A stretch of DNA of 64,000 nucleotides from Zeugodacus cucurbitae (Eukaryota > Arthropoda > Insecta > Diptera > Tephritidae). Below, in pieces: positions 11,631-24,715 of this stretch. The notes below the pieces were generated by a model. The model saw nothing but the letters and a program-made list of their open reading frames with translations, was not told the origin of the DNA and did not search any database. Where the stretch lies: positions 50,237,501-50,301,500 of the forward strand of contig NC_071669.1 of assembly GCF_028554725.1 (NCBI RefSeq). Reading direction: 5' to 3'. The position numbers were made by a program, and so were the translations under genes. Position 1 is the stretch's first letter; the number at the start of each line of letters is the position of its first letter.

Positions 11631-13250
11631 GAAATTAAATAAATTACTTCTTATAGTTATTATGTGTTATTATTACAATTTCAAATATTTCTTATTTAAA
11701 ATATATTAAATAGAATTCTGCTTTAATACTTAATTGAAAATAATATCGAAAATTCAAAAATAGCGAAAATACAAAAAAATGCAAATGCATCTTAAATGCA
11801 AATACTAAACTCTAACCTACACAAAATAATATTGTTATTGGGTCAGCGCTTTCTCAAGCGCATAAACATTCAAATTTTTATTGACCTAACTGCGCATTTC
11901 CCATCAGTGATTTAGCAAAATCAATAAACTTTCATTTGATTTTAGTTTTCTTTAATCCGATGTGAATTTTAGTTAATCGATTAAATATTTCCTTCAATCA
12001 ATTAATAATTACTACTTAGTATAGCAACCAGCTAATACTCAATCAGCCAATGTACGAATAATACAAAAGACTTAAGCAACGAACTCGCTGCCGCGCAACT
12101 AGTGAAATGAACCGCAAACCATGTGAACGGCCAGCAAATTCATTTAGCGCAAGATAAACATGAACATATTTCCGTTTGCCCATATGCAGCAGCATCACTT
12201 CGCGCTTTCCATTAATCAAAAAATAAAACAGAAAAAGATCTGAAAATGCGCGTTCAACACGAAAACACTCTCACTTCTGTACCAAAATGGTTTTCGCTTT
12301 TTCAACGTGTTTTGCAAGCGCGCAACTCAAAAACAAAAAGATAATGAGTAAATGAGAAAATGGAAAAAAATTAAAAAATGCCAGACAGCATTCTTTGGCC
12401 CATGCAGACATACATATCTCTTGCACATAATCGACCAGTTAAAGATGGTACGTGATTCACGCAGCTTTTTCGTTGTTCAAAAAAATTGCTTTTATTTTCT
12501 CTTCTGCATTTTGCTGATTTTTTAATTTTGCTTTTATTTGTTTTTTTATTACTTTTCTACAGTCAGCCAAAAAATGCACGAACAATTATGCGCTAAATAG
12601 ATCTAGCACATTATACATATTTACGCCTTTATTCTTATATACATACATATATATATTTATGAGCACAGCCTTTCAGTTTCTATATACATATGTACATTCA
12701 TAGCCGCATGACACACAGAGTTCATGGTGTGGCAAATCGAACTTCTGCACCGACTGCTTTGAGCTATTCAATAAAAGTGAAATACACTACAAATACAATG
12801 CATTCAAATTCGAGCAAAGAAACCCATTAACGAACGCCAATTTAATTGTTAAGGTCGTTTGTGTGCTCAGGCAAACACAACAACAACAGCAACAAATAAT
12901 ATTAGTTTTACATACAGCCGATAGCGAAAAATATGAACAATTGAAGCTGGAGCCAACATCGAGAGAAACAATGGCGCTAAAAAGCTATTGCGGGACAGAG
13001 GCGGCGGGTAGTTGATATTTGTGGAGTGTTTCAAAATATATTGAATTTTTGATTATTTTTAGATATTTCAATAAAATCAAGAAATTTGCTAGAAAAAGTT
13101 AAGGAGTGATGAATATATCAAAAAAAAAATATTTTTATAAAATATAAAAATTATATAGTTAATTTGAAATGACGAAGGTTCTCATGAAGCACTTAAATCT
13201 CAGCGCAATCTCATGTAATGAAGATATGAAAGGCATCTACAGTATAAGTA
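11631..13250. other. AT-rich intergenic DNA
   Basis: No gene or clear repeat family is recognised. It contains ordinary A/T runs, a (CAA)n/(CAG)-like stretch near 12880-12895 and CATATG/TACATA microsatellites near 12630-12700. Confidence 0.5.
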
Positions 13251-13748
13251 GTGTGTTCAGAAAATAACGGGAATTGTGGAATTAGAATTTCACGGGTTTG
13301 GAGAGTCCAACTGTCAAAAATTTTTTAATTCTATTATATTGATATATGTACAATCACTTGAACTACCATTTACAGCTGTATTCATTGCTTACTCTGTCTG
13401 TAGCAGACGCTTGACTTATTTTTATGAGCTTGACGATTTTCGTTTGTTAAAAGCTGACACTTCGTTGCTTGTTCGTGAATACTTGGCCAAAAACATTACT
13501 GTAACGATGCCCTAACATCCATATTCGGTAGAGTTGGCTCCGTGTGACTTTTTCCTATTTTCAAAAATAAAGAGCGCCTTATAGGTCCCAAAACTCGAGT
13601 TTTAGCAGTATTTCGTCGATTCATAGAAACGCTGGCATAAGTGTATAATATTGGATAGGGACTATTTTAAAGGCGACAATATTAATGATAAATGAATAAA
13701 CAAATATTTTTTCAAAAAACAAAAATTCCCGTTATTTTTTGAACACAC
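13251..13748 (+). mobile_element. Internally deleted mariner
   Basis: The 25-bp ends at 13251-13275 and 13724-13748 are near-perfect inverted repeats: GTGTGTTCA at the tip, then AAAATAACGGGAATT. The plus strand encodes the C-terminal third of a mariner transposase with LVREYLAKNITVTMP followed after a stop by PYSVELAPCDFFLF, close to the family hallmark PYSPDLAPCDFFLF. The N-terminal domain is deleted. It is non-functional. Confidence 0.85.
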
Positions 13749-13797
13749 TTGGAATCATCGGCGAAAATTTATATTTTCATAGTATTAAAATCGGTCC

Positions 13798-15224
13798 CTG
13801 TTGCACAGAGTATCATAGTTTTGTTCACATAACGGTTGTTTGTGTCACCAAGAAATATAAGAGTTAGATATGGGGTTATATATACATAAATTATCAGGAT
13901 GACGAGTAGATTTGAAATCCGGATGTCTGTCCGTCCGTCTGTCCGTCTGTCCGTGCAAGCGATAACTTGAGTAAAAATTAAGATATCTTAAGGAAACTTG
14001 GAACACATGTTCCTTGGCACCCTGAGGAGGTTGCTTTCGAAAATGGGCAAAATCGGTCCACTGCCACGCCCACAAAATGGAGGAAACCGAAAACCTATAC
14101 AGTGTCATAACTAAGCCATAAATAAAGTTATGAAAATGAAATTTGGAACATAGGATCCCATTAGGGAGGGGCACATTTGGATGTAATTTTTTTGAAAAAG
14201 TGGGCGTGACCCCGCCCCCAAATAGGTTTTTTGTATATAACTCGCAAACCAATAAAGCTATATAAGCCAAACTTTCTGCAGTCGTTTCTTTTAGCCATTT
14301 CCTTATACAGTCCAAAAATGAAAGAAATCGGATAATAACCACGCCCACCTCCCATACAAAGGTTAGGTTGAAAATTACTAAAAGTGGGTTAACTCCCTAA
14401 CGAAAAACGTCAGAAACACCAAATTTTACATAAGAAAAGGCAGAAGAAAGCTGCACTGAGATTTTTTTACAAAATGGAAAATGGGCGTGGCGTCGCCCAC
14501 TTATGGGTCAAAAACCATATCTCAAGAACTATTCGACCGATTTCAATGAAATTCGGTACATAACACTTTCTTGACACCCTGATGACACGGGTGGAATATG
14601 GGCGAAATCGGTTCACAACTACGTCTACTTCCCATATAACCCAATTTTGAATTCCATCTGATTCGTTCACTTTATAATGTATTCATAAGGAACCAATGAA
14701 GCTAGCGGAATAAAACTTTACACAAATACTGTATTTGAGCTGTGACATCACTTGTGGAAAAATTGTCAAAATCGGACCATGACTTTTCAAGGCCCCTGAT
14801 ATCGAACATGAAGAACTCAGTGCCTAAGGTTAATTTTTCACCGAAAATATAGGTCAATCCCTCAGATATTTTAATGTAATTCATTCCCTCTGAATTTTTT
14901 TCTTATAACAGTTTCTCTCTGTACCTGAAATGGTAAAAATTGGGTCATAACTTCCCCCAGATCCCATATACCTAATTATAAGTAATATTAAATTAAGTGA
15001 GCGTATAGTCTTCGATACGTTGTATCTTGGTGGTGAAAACGAGTGAAATCGGTTTAGGAATTACCTCAGTCCCCATATACTATTTATGATGATTTTCGTT
15101 ATTCTATTGAACTTTATGCCGAATATATGGGTCGAATTGTGTTGTCTTTATAAAATTACATCAATAAATTGCGAGAGTATAAAATGTTCGGTTACACCCG
15201 AACTTAGCCCTTCCTTACTTGTTT
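13798..15224 (+). mobile_element. 1.4-kb hairpin-ended repeat, copy B
   Basis: By eye it is nearly identical to the copy at 20881-22300 along its length. Landmarks are a GTCCGTCTGTCCGTCTGTCC run at 13930-13954, four GC-rich islands (GCCACGCCCAC, GGGCGTGACCCCGCCCCC, CCACGCCCACC, GGGCGTGGCGTCGCCCAC) and a 3' end with TTGCGAGAGTATAAAAT followed by the GTTCGG/CCGAAC stem-loop. The extreme 5' hairpin is incomplete. No open frame of convincing length is present, so this is probably non-autonomous. Confidence 0.85.
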
Positions 15225-18200
15225 TTAGTAAGAAATATTCGGAAATTTAAAAAAAAATATATAAAAGTCTCCTAATTCCAAGCACCACTTTCGAACCCCC
15301 TTCCTTCGAAACGCCTCTGCACAAAATATTTATTGTGTATATATGTATCTGTATTCCCACACCATTGAATATTTTTAATTTAATTATTTTTGTTAAATTT
15401 TTCATCCAAACTTTTGACATTTCCACTCGTCTAGTTATGCATTCGAGCCAAATAATAACAATAAAAGGTGTGTATGAGCTCCAAATAGAGGCTGATTGGA
15501 CAATCACTCTGCTTTACTGCTGTTGTTGTTGTATGTTTATAAATGTATTGTGCATAAAAAGAAATACCCGCATTTTACTTTTTTTTTTAATTTACTTTTG
15601 ATGTTTATTAATAGAGTAATAGTATCTCATGGTGAGCTACATATTTAGAGACACAGTTACTTATATAGTTGTTGATGCGAGGGTGTGTTAAGGTGTTACA
15701 GATATTGGTTTAGAAGATCTTTATTGATTTAAATTTGTTTTCTAGATGAGAGAACGTGTTAAAATTTTAAGGATGTTGAGATAAAGGAGCAATATAAATT
15801 TTTTTCTTTTGAAATCACTCAGATTATTGGACTTTCATACCTTTGACGAAATAAAAAATAAGGAAATATAATGAGAGTTTATAGACGGTATATGACAAGG
15901 TGTCAAGTAATAATTTAAATTTATTTTTCAAATATCTGATCATAACACTTAAAAGGTAAATTTCAATGCGCTAAATGATTTTTTGAAACAGATTTTTATG
16001 GCTTAACTACTTCGCTTATGTCTCGCTAGTAAAATATTTTATTTCATAGTATTTTGGGTATAATATTTTTCAATTCGATTATGTTTGGCATTATTCTCAT
16101 AGTAACAATACTGATTAATAGATTTCAAAATAAATAAGACTTGGCAAACTTCCATATCGTCAAAAGTTGCAATCTTTGACTCAACCGAATTCAGAGTCAT
16201 CAGTTTTTTTTATACAATCGACAATTTTGGTCTAAATCTATCCGTTGGTGAAATAAACCAATTGTAAGTTTTTATATAAATAATTACTGATGGCGGACTA
16301 AATTATATTTTAAATAGTTATTTTAGAGCCAAGAGACAAAAACAGACTAACAAAAATAAATTAAAGATGTTTAAAATCGTTATAAAGTCGCCCCCTCGAA
16401 ATAGCGATAGAATTTTCTCAAAGAACCTCAGGCGAATTAAATATTTTTTGTAAGAAATTTCATAATAGTTAAAGGTCAGATTTAATTTATTTTGAACAAA
16501 GCAAAAATATTTATTTTAAGCACAGAGACTTTATCAAATTCGTCGATAAAGGTCGATAAAACAGTTTTACGATCTCACTTTGTTTTAAAGTAGTTTATCG
16601 AAATCGAATTCGCTGCGGATTCAATGATTAAACCCATTAATAGTTTCTTCTGCCTGATTTGTAGCAGTAAACTTCAAAATGGCTTTATATGTGAGATTTT
16701 TCCAACTTTAAAACTTTTGTACCTACCCTCGTAAGCACTTCACACCTACAAAATTGTGTGAAAAATGCTTGTAATCATAAGATTTGAGCGTGTTATGAAA
16801 AGAAAGTGTTATTATGATAATAATCATTTATAGCAATTTTTTTATTGAAATTGCTTTTTTTTATAGAAGAAATTGATAAAAAAAATAATAAAATTTTCAT
16901 TTGAAATAAAAAATAAAAATAAAATAATTTGGAATAAAAAAAAAATAATTTAGGTATATATTTAAAAAAAATTTTCCATTTCTTAAATAAATATTTTTAT
17001 GTGGAAAAACAAACCGCCGCGTAGCAATAAATGATTGGTTAGTGCAAACGATGCTAAAATGCATTTTGCTGCATTTTATTTTCACTATTTTCTCGTACGC
17101 ATATACAAATATGTACATATGTACATAAGCATCTCCATACGCAAGCACATTATTTATATTGGCATTTAGCACAGCAACACAAGCACACATACATATGCAA
17201 GTATGTATGTACATATTTGTAGTTGAGTTGTTAGCATTGGCGGAGTAAAAGCTGAAATTGCATCAACAAAAAAGGAAAGGGAGCGCGAATGACCCAATTT
17301 TGACATACGCGCATACTTAACTGCTTACGGATATACAAACATACTTACTTACACATATTTAGGTACATATGTAATATATACTTAAGAGCATATGCAAGCT
17401 TTTACCCTTCTACTTTGCTAAGTGGATCGTTCAAAAATGCTTTTTCGCCCATATTTTGTGGCATAAACAGTGCAGTTTTCACTTAATTTCGTACACAGTT
17501 AAGATTTTAATTTTTACTATTCTTTCACCGACAAACAGTTACTTCCTTTTTATGTTTTTTTTTTGCTTTTCTTTACTTCATTCTTCTCTGTGGCTTTTCT
17601 GCTGCAAATGTGCATTAAGTGAAAATTATGCTTTTTTATTTCCATTTTCACCGTTTGCCACAAAACAGGCGCAAGATGTGTGGCAACGTTTAATTGCAGC
17701 GGATGCGGCCATTTCAGTCACCACTTCCCCCACCGCGCTGCTTTCGTCACTCTTCTAGTTCAATTGCGAGGTGGTGAGCTTTTCAACTTATTGCCGTGTC
17801 ATACTTTTCAAATCAACTTTCATTATTTTTCTACTTTACGTACACTGTACTTACGGTTTACAGTTGAGACGGGCTAAATGGAACTTCGAAAATAAGAGTT
17901 CGAACTTTTAAAAATTAGTCGGATCGAAAATATCTGTAAATGACTAATAGGTAAACTAAAATGAAGTGAGTGTATATGCAGTTTTAAGTAAAAGCTTTCA
18001 TATTTCAAGTGAATTAAATATCATGAAATATAACAAAGCTTTCGATTACTTTTTAAAGATTGCTTCTGTGTTCAGAAAACGTGAAACGTATGGAATTATT
18101 ACTCGTACTAAAGTTAAGGTAGTGACACAACCATTTTCAAAGTTCCGTAAAAGTTTTCGAAGTCGGTGATATGACATTTAAAGACAATGACCTTCAGTTT

Positions 18201-20639
18201 TGGAAAGCTTAACTTTTGATAAGCATCATCAAACTAACCTTTGCTAAGATCCTGATAAATTTCTTAAAAGCTTTTCCATAACCACAAAAAGCTCGAAAGT
18301 TTAATTTCCAACCTAAAGTTCGCAAAAGCTCGCGCACTCGAAACTTGAAGTTCAAAGCATTTCTAAGCTCATTATTGAACACTAAAAGCGTTTGCATAAA
18401 TGAAAAATAATTTGAAAGTTTAATATCAACTGAAATCTCAATACTGCAAAACAATTTGAAAGCTTAACATTAGATATCTAAAGTTCAATAAGTGAATTCA
18501 TTAAGAATTCATAAGATGTGAATTTGCTAAGATCCTGAAAAATGTATTAAAAGTTTTCCATGACAACAAAAAGCACGAAAGTTTAATTTCCTAATGAAAG
18601 CTCATTAAGGCTCGCTCACTCGAAACTTTAAGTTAAAAGCCTTTTTAAGGTACTGATTGTTTCCCAAAAGCTTTTTCTTAATTGAAAAAAAGAACGAAAG
18701 CTCAACCGAAAGCTCTATAGGTGTTTATTTCTCTTTAAATTCAAATGTTGCCTAATGGGAACATAATCAATCAATATTGAAAATATGTCTAAAAATAAAA
18801 TTTATTTAAATTAAAATATTTGAATGGTTCGTATTGTGAAAGCTCTACAGTAAAGCTTTAACAAATAGATGAATAGCAAGGTAAACAATTGTTGTGAATT
18901 TCTCACATGATGTAAACACAACAAAAAGACGTCTGGACGCATTTCAACACATTTATACAAATATGCGGCTGCTGATGATGGTTCAATCAACGCTCCATGC
19001 TACGCGATGTCAAACAATAATTAAAAAAGAAAGTTTTGATTATGAATCGTAGAGGAATTTAAAAAAATATTATTACACATATGTATATAACCTAAAAAAA
19101 AAATAAGTACTTTGCACTCTAATCAATAATTTTTTTTTTCCAAAAGTTAAAAATACTAAAAAAAACTTAGAAAACATAATTTTTTCGAATTTGCTTCAAA
19201 TATAACTTTTACTTAGCAGAAATTTTTGTAATACAAAATTTCCACCATATACATTTTTTATGTGCCGTTATTTTCATTTAGTGTATTTAATGTTTAAAAA
19301 ATTACAATGTTTACAAGCACTTATGTATGCCGTTATGTGTTATGTGCCGACAAAGTGAAATTATTTACCGAACTTTTACGAGGTTTTATGTGTCCATAAT
19401 GCTTTCGGTGCAATCATCATTACTCCATGGAGACAATCAACTTTTAACAAGCAAACAGCTTTCATTAAAAAAGCAAAAAAAATCGCGGAAATCGCACACC
19501 CAACCAGACACCCAGCCAACTGACCAGACACTACAGCAGCTACAACGCTATGACGAGACAAATAGCCAGACAAATTTAATCAGCAGCCAACTAGTCAGTC
19601 AACCAACTCAGCAGACATTCGATCAACCAGTTATCGGGCAAGATGGAGCGAGCTCCTTGAGCGAATCGACGAGCAAAACACGCGGCTGCTGATCAGTCGC
19701 CGATCAAGCGAAACGCAGCCAGATAACGGCGCACCAACGCGTTGATCGGGGGGGTAAATTGCAAGCAGCGCCATTGTTGCGCCACATTGTGGGCTGGGAT
19801 GCCACTGACGCCGCTAATAATAAATGCTGTTATTTTGCAGCACGATCAGCAAAAACAAAAAACTACATAATTGACAGATGATCGTGCTGATCCGGTTATG
19901 CTGGACCAAATCAAAATTCATACCCGTGTACTTAGTACTTATTGAGTGAGTAGTAATATTTTAGTGAAACAAGAAATGATGACAAATGAATTTACGCCAT
20001 GAATTCGCGGAGAACGCGCCTAAAACTCGTCCAACAGGCTGAAGCACACCTACAAAAAATTTATCGATAAATTTTACGAAAATATCGCACTAGTATTTGA
20101 GTATTTGCATGCGAGTATTGAGGAAGTAATGCCTTACCATAAATAACTGGTAATTCGATTTTTAATGTAAATGTAATTGTAGCTTGCTTTCTCACAAAGT
20201 TGTGATATATGCTTGGCTGTAGATACATATGTATATATGGAAACATTTGTTGGAGCATAATTTGCAGTTAGCTTGTGGCGTTTTTAATAATTTGCACTCT
20301 TGCGAATACCAGATATACGCCACTTGATCTATGAAAATGACTCACCACAGAGTATGGCGACTGGCTTTTGCATGCGAATTATGCAAGAATCTGGAGAATA
20401 ACGGAATACGGAATAATAAATGGGTATCAATTTGGAGGTATTGTGTTTCTATGACTTGTTTGGATTATAGATATTTATGGAAACATTTTAAAATAATATT
20501 TTATGAGAAGAAATGGGTATGCAGGTGGATTTATATATGGAGAAATATTGGTATTTTTATGTTAAATACTTAATTATTCAACACAATAAAATATTATATT
20601 TAATTACAAGAAACAAATACATATTATTAATATTGTCAT
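15225..20639. other. Gene-poor AT-rich interval
   Basis: No coding gene is supported. Visible are A/T homopolymers (16840-16980), CATATG/TACATA microsatellites (17100-17215 and 17330-17400), the direct repeat pair listed separately, and a GATC-dense patch near 19690-19910. A 121-codon Gln/Ser/Thr-rich frame at 19327-19692 is compositionally odd but shows no domain or splice context. Confidence 0.5.
18229..18680. repeat. Diverged direct repeat pair, ~150 bp each
   Basis: The stretch TTTGCTAAGATCCTGA...AAAGC...TTTAATTTCC...CTCGCGCACTCGAAACTT at 18240-18400 recurs at 18525-18680 (TTTGCTAAGATCCTGA...AAAGCACGAAAGTTTAATTTCC...CTCGCTCACTCGAAACTT). The spacing is about 290 bp. The surrounding text is rich in AAAGCTTT-like words, which suggests an old tandem expansion. 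Confidence 0.6.
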
Positions 20640-22562
20640 TCTTTGTTCGCCGAGAGAGCACTTTACTTTTATTTTTCTTCTCAGTCTTCTCAGTCCAAAG
20701 CGGCAGCAGTTGGCAAGACTGATTTCAAGGCTGACATTGTTGTTTGTGCTATTGCTGCCTTACAAAGTAGATGAAATTATATACAACTTCAAAGTTAGGA
20801 TTGCAATCCTAACAATTGTCAACAGAGATGTGGGAGTTGAGTCGTGAATGCTCCGACTGTTTGTTTGATGACAGGAGATATTTTTATACTCTCGCAACCT
20901 GTTGCACACAGTATCATAGTTTTGTTCACATAACGGTTGTTTGTGTCACCAAGAAATATAAGAGTTAGATATGGGGTTATATATACATAAATGATCAGGA
21001 TGACGAGTAGATTTGAAATCCGGATGTCTGTCCGTCTGTCCGTGCAAGCGATAACTTGAGTAAAAATTAAGATATCTTAATGAAACTTGGAACACATGTT
21101 CCTTGGCACCCTGAGGAGGTTGCTTTCGAAAATGGGCAAAATCGGTCCACTGCCACGCCCACAAAATGGAGGAAACCGAAAACCTATACAGTGTCATAAC
21201 TAAGCCATAAATAAAGTTATGAAAATGAAATTTGGAACATAGGATCCCATTAGGGAGGGGCACATTTGGATGTAATTTTTTTGGAAAAGTGGGCGTGACC
21301 CCGCCCCCAAATAGGTTTTTTGTATATAACTCGCAAACCAATAAAGCTATATAAGCCAAACTTTCTGCAGTCATTTCTTTTCGCCATTTCCTTATACAGT
21401 CCAAAAAATGAAAGAAATCGGATAATAACCACGCCCACCTCCCATACAAAGGTTAGGTTGAAAATTACTAAAAGTGGGTTAACTCCCAGAAACACCAAAT
21501 TTTACATAAGAAAAGGCAGAAGAAAGCTGCACTGAGATTTTTTTACAAAATGGAAAATGGGCGTGGCGTCGCCCACTTATGGGTCAAAAACCATATCTTA
21601 AGAACTATTCGACCGATTTCAATGAAATTCGGTACATAACACTTTCTTGACACCCTGATGACACGGGTGGAATATGGGCGAAATCGGTTCACAACTACGT
21701 ATACTTCCCATATAACCCAATTTTGAATTCCATCTGATTCGTTCACTTTATAATGTATTCATAAGGAACCAATGAAGCTAGCGGAATAAAACTTTACACA
21801 AATACTGTATTTGAGCTGTGACATCACTTGTGGAAAAATTGTCAAAATCGAACCATGACTTTTCAAGGCCCCTGATATCAAACATGAAGAACTCAGTGTC
21901 TAAGGTTAATTTTTCACCGAAAATATAGGTAAATCCCTCAGATATTTTAATGTAATTCATTCCCTCTGAATTTTTTTCTTATAACAGTTTCTCTCTGTAC
22001 CTGAAATGGTAAAAATTGGGTCATAACTTCCCCCAGATCCCATATACCTAATTATAAGTAATATTAAATTAAGTGAGCGTATAGTCTTCGATACGTTGTA
22101 TCTTGGTGGTGAAAACGAGTGAAATCGGTTTAGGAATTCCCTCAGTCCCCATATACTATTTATGATGATTTTCGTTATTCTATTGAACTTTATGCCGAAT
22201 ATATGGGTCGAATTGTGTTGTCTTTATAAAATTACATCAATAAATTGCGAGAGTATAAAATATTCGGTTACACCCGAACTTAGCCCTTTCTTACTTGTTT
22301 CTTATCTCCTCGTTCACTCCAGACCCATACGCTTCGCTTTTTTATCATGCCTAGAAAAATCATAACTAACGGCAATGATAACGATATCATCTATATCTAT
22401 TATCGAATATTGTAACTTCTCTCTTTAGCTCTGCAGCTCGTATTATTTACTCCAGCATTAGAATGAAGTAGTCACACGATAGTGAGTCACCCTGTCTGAA
22501 ACCCCGTTTGATCCTTGCCGAACCTGACGGAGCTTTTGGTATTGCTTAACGTCTGTTTTACG
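20640..22562 (-). mobile_element. RTE-like LINE remnant split by a younger insertion
   Basis: On the minus strand, 22562-22301 matches the RT region of the LINE at 5834-8230 (AGCTCCGTCAGG..., CAGACAGGGTGACTCACTAT, AAGCGTATGGGTCTGG). The match resumes at 20880-20640 with ATATCTCCTGTCATCAAACA, ACTTTGAAGTTGTA, ACAATGTCAGCCTTGAAATC and TTTGGACTGAG. The two halves are contiguous in the intact LINE, so the 1.42 kb between them is an insertion. The frames are broken. Confidence 0.85.
20881..22300 (+). mobile_element. 1.4-kb hairpin-ended repeat, copy C with defined ends
   Basis: This is the most complete copy. It starts TTTTTATACTCTCGCAACC, where ATACT and GCAAC pair with GTTGC and AGTAT in a terminal hairpin. 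It ends GAGAGTATAAAAT, then a GTTACACC-loop stem and CTTAGCCCTTTCTTACTTGT. Because it interrupts a LINE whose uninterrupted sequence is known at 7475-7560, its borders can be read to within a few bases. TTTTATACTCTCGCAA at the start is the inverse of TTGCGAGAGTATAAAA near the end, so there is a short subterminal inverted repeat. Confidence 0.85.
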
Positions 22563-22609
22563 GGGATGCGACGACGCTATACATGATTAGTTTGGATATT
22601 GTGTTCAGC

Positions 22610-23205
22610 AGTTATAGACGTGTAAACGCCGTAAACTAATCCGCTAGAGAAACGTTTCGTGAGATTAATTTAGTTTTGGAGGATGGTACTCTATCCCTTC
22701 GAACTGCGGAGGAATGGTTTCGACGATTCAGAGCGGGTGAAAACGACAACATGGATAAGCCAGCCGGCGGAAGACCTGTGACGACGAATACCGATCAAAA
22801 CATGGAAAACATCGAGTTAGACCGACATGGGCATCTCGTGACATCGCCCAAGAGATGGGAGTTAGTCACCAAACCATTTTAAATGTTTGGGTGCCGCATG
22901 ATTTGACCCAAAAAACATTCTAGACCAAATCAACGCCTGCGATATGCTGCTGAAACGGAACGAACTCAACCCATTTTTGAAGCGGATGGTGACTGGCGAC
23001 GAAAAATGGATCACATACGACAATATCAAGCGAAAACGGGCTAGTGAATCGTCCCAAATTGTGGCCAAGCCGGGATTGTGGGCCAGGAAGGTTTTGCTGT
23101 GTGTTTGGTGGTATTGGAAGGGAATCATCCACTATGAACTGCTCCTATATGGCCTGACGCTTAATTCCACCATCTACTGTGAATAACTGGATGGCCAATA
23201 GATGG
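22610..23205 (+). mobile_element. Mariner transposase pseudogene
   Basis: Plus-strand fragments in shifting frames read LSLRTAEEWFRRFRAGE (helix-turn-helix region), GGRPVTTNTDQ, then WVPHDL, and then RMVTGDEKWITYDNIKRKR with the catalytic D-E-K-W, followed by ARKVLLCVWW and GIIHYELL. The linker and the end of the DDE domain are deleted and several frameshifts separate the parts. No terminal repeats could be assigned. Confidence 0.85.
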
Positions 23206-24390
23206 TGTAGACAAAAAAAATATTTTATTGCTTAATTTTCATACAAAATTTGCTTCGTTATGTGTTTTAAATACAACTGTCAGTAATTGGATCTGCTTAA
23301 GTTGTAAAATGCACAGAAAAACACAAAATGAAACTGAATTTGGCACAAATGTGCTCGTAATTACACAACAAGATAGTGCGGAATCCGATCTCGCATTGTA
23401 TATAGTGTATGTATGTATGATATACACGGGTGTTGGTGTTATTTAAGATTTGAATGCAATTTGATATGTTAAAAGCATTAATTAGTCTATATTAGCCATC
23501 AGCAAGTGCCATAAATGGCTTTCGTTCGTCGGTGGTTAATTTGGTTTTGGCCAAGCTGCATTAGTGCCAAATTAAACACTTTATTGTCTCTCTAAAAGTA
23601 GAGTTGCGCAAGGTCTTTAGCTGGGTGGTTGTAATTGAAATTTGATGTTTTGTTAGCAATTCTCAAATAAATTGGCAAATGAAATTGGATTGATTTTAAT
23701 TGCCATTTTTAACTTAAAGCAAAATGGAGATGGAAAAAAACGACTCCATAAAAATTCCGCTTAATGATTGAATGAAGAGATAATAAAATGGACACCACTA
23801 ACATTTCTTAATATGTATCATATGACAATCCTTTCTTTATATATCGCCAACGTCTTCCTCCTCCTCCTTATTATGGTTTAAGTCTTGAAGTTCCGTCAAA
23901 ATTGTATTAATACTTTCGGATATTAGATATTATGTGCTGTGAGTAGATTACTGTAAAAATAATTTTAGATTAAGTCTCCACTGGGATTCAAAATGATCTC
24001 AACAAACTCGGTCAAGCCCGTTAAAATTTCTTGAACTGAAGAGATCTGAAAACTGAGATCTTGAACGACCTACAGACTGTGGATAAATTGGTAGAGCGTA
24101 GCATACTCGTCGATTAACGCCTTCCTCTCTTTGATAATTAATCTCTATACTCTTCCCGATGAAGTTACGCATATTGGAACTTGGAACATGTTTTGAAAAA
24201 GCTTTAACGAGTCTTAAAATCTCACTTTTGTTCCAAATAATATCAATATATATATACGAAGATCTAATGAGTCATTGAATTCTCTCGTATAACATGGTAT
24301 TCTTTTGAACTCAGAAACAGTCCTCGTACAATGGATCATCTCATCAACATAGTTTTGTTATGCTTTATAGAAGAAGATGCTTTTGAGCCT
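23206..24390. other. Intergenic, no gene recognised
   Basis: AT-rich DNA with only short frames. No transposon family was recognised here. Confidence 0.5.
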
Positions 24391-24715
24391 GTCTGTTATG
24401 CTTTTGGAGAGTGAGATGAAAGCTCAGTGAACCAGTCTGTTAAGCTTTTGTAGATTGAGATGAAAGCTCAGTGAATCTGTCTGTTATGCTTTAGCAGAGT
24501 GAGATGAAAGCTCTGTGAGCCTGCCTGTTATGCTTTTCGAGATTGAGATGATGCTTTTCAAGAGTAAGTAAGAGAGTCAGTGAGTCTGTCTGTTATTCTT
24601 TATGTATAGTGAGATGAAAGCTCCGTCACCCAGTCTGTTATGCTTTATGTATAGTAAGATGAATCCACAGCGAACCTGTCTGCTATGTTTTCGTATAGTG
24701 AAATGAAAGCTCAAC
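24391..24715. repeat. 44-bp minisatellite
   Basis: Units begin GTCTGTTATGCTTTT and continue GAGATGAAAGCTC(A/T)GTGA. The first four start at 24391, 24435, 24479 and 24523, an exact 44-bp period. Later units are degenerate, with indels, to about 24715, for roughly seven units. No coding frame follows the period, since 44 is not a multiple of three. Confidence 0.85.

Noticed and set aside
13845..14355. 167-codon minus ORF present in both copies B and C
   Set aside because: Conserved only because the repeats are near identical. It spans the GC islands and tandem GTCCGTCTGTCC run, has a frame-shifted alternative, and shows no transposase motif.
19327..19692. Gln/Ser/Thr-rich 121-codon ORF
   Set aside because: No domain, no splice context and a composition expected of CAG/CAA-rich non-coding DNA. 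It could be UTR, but nothing supports a protein.
19690..19910. GATC-dense patch with partial inverted repeats as a regulatory element
   Set aside because: Several GATC words and a CACGATCAGC/GCTGATC similarity are visible, but the symmetry is imperfect and nothing ties it to a gene.
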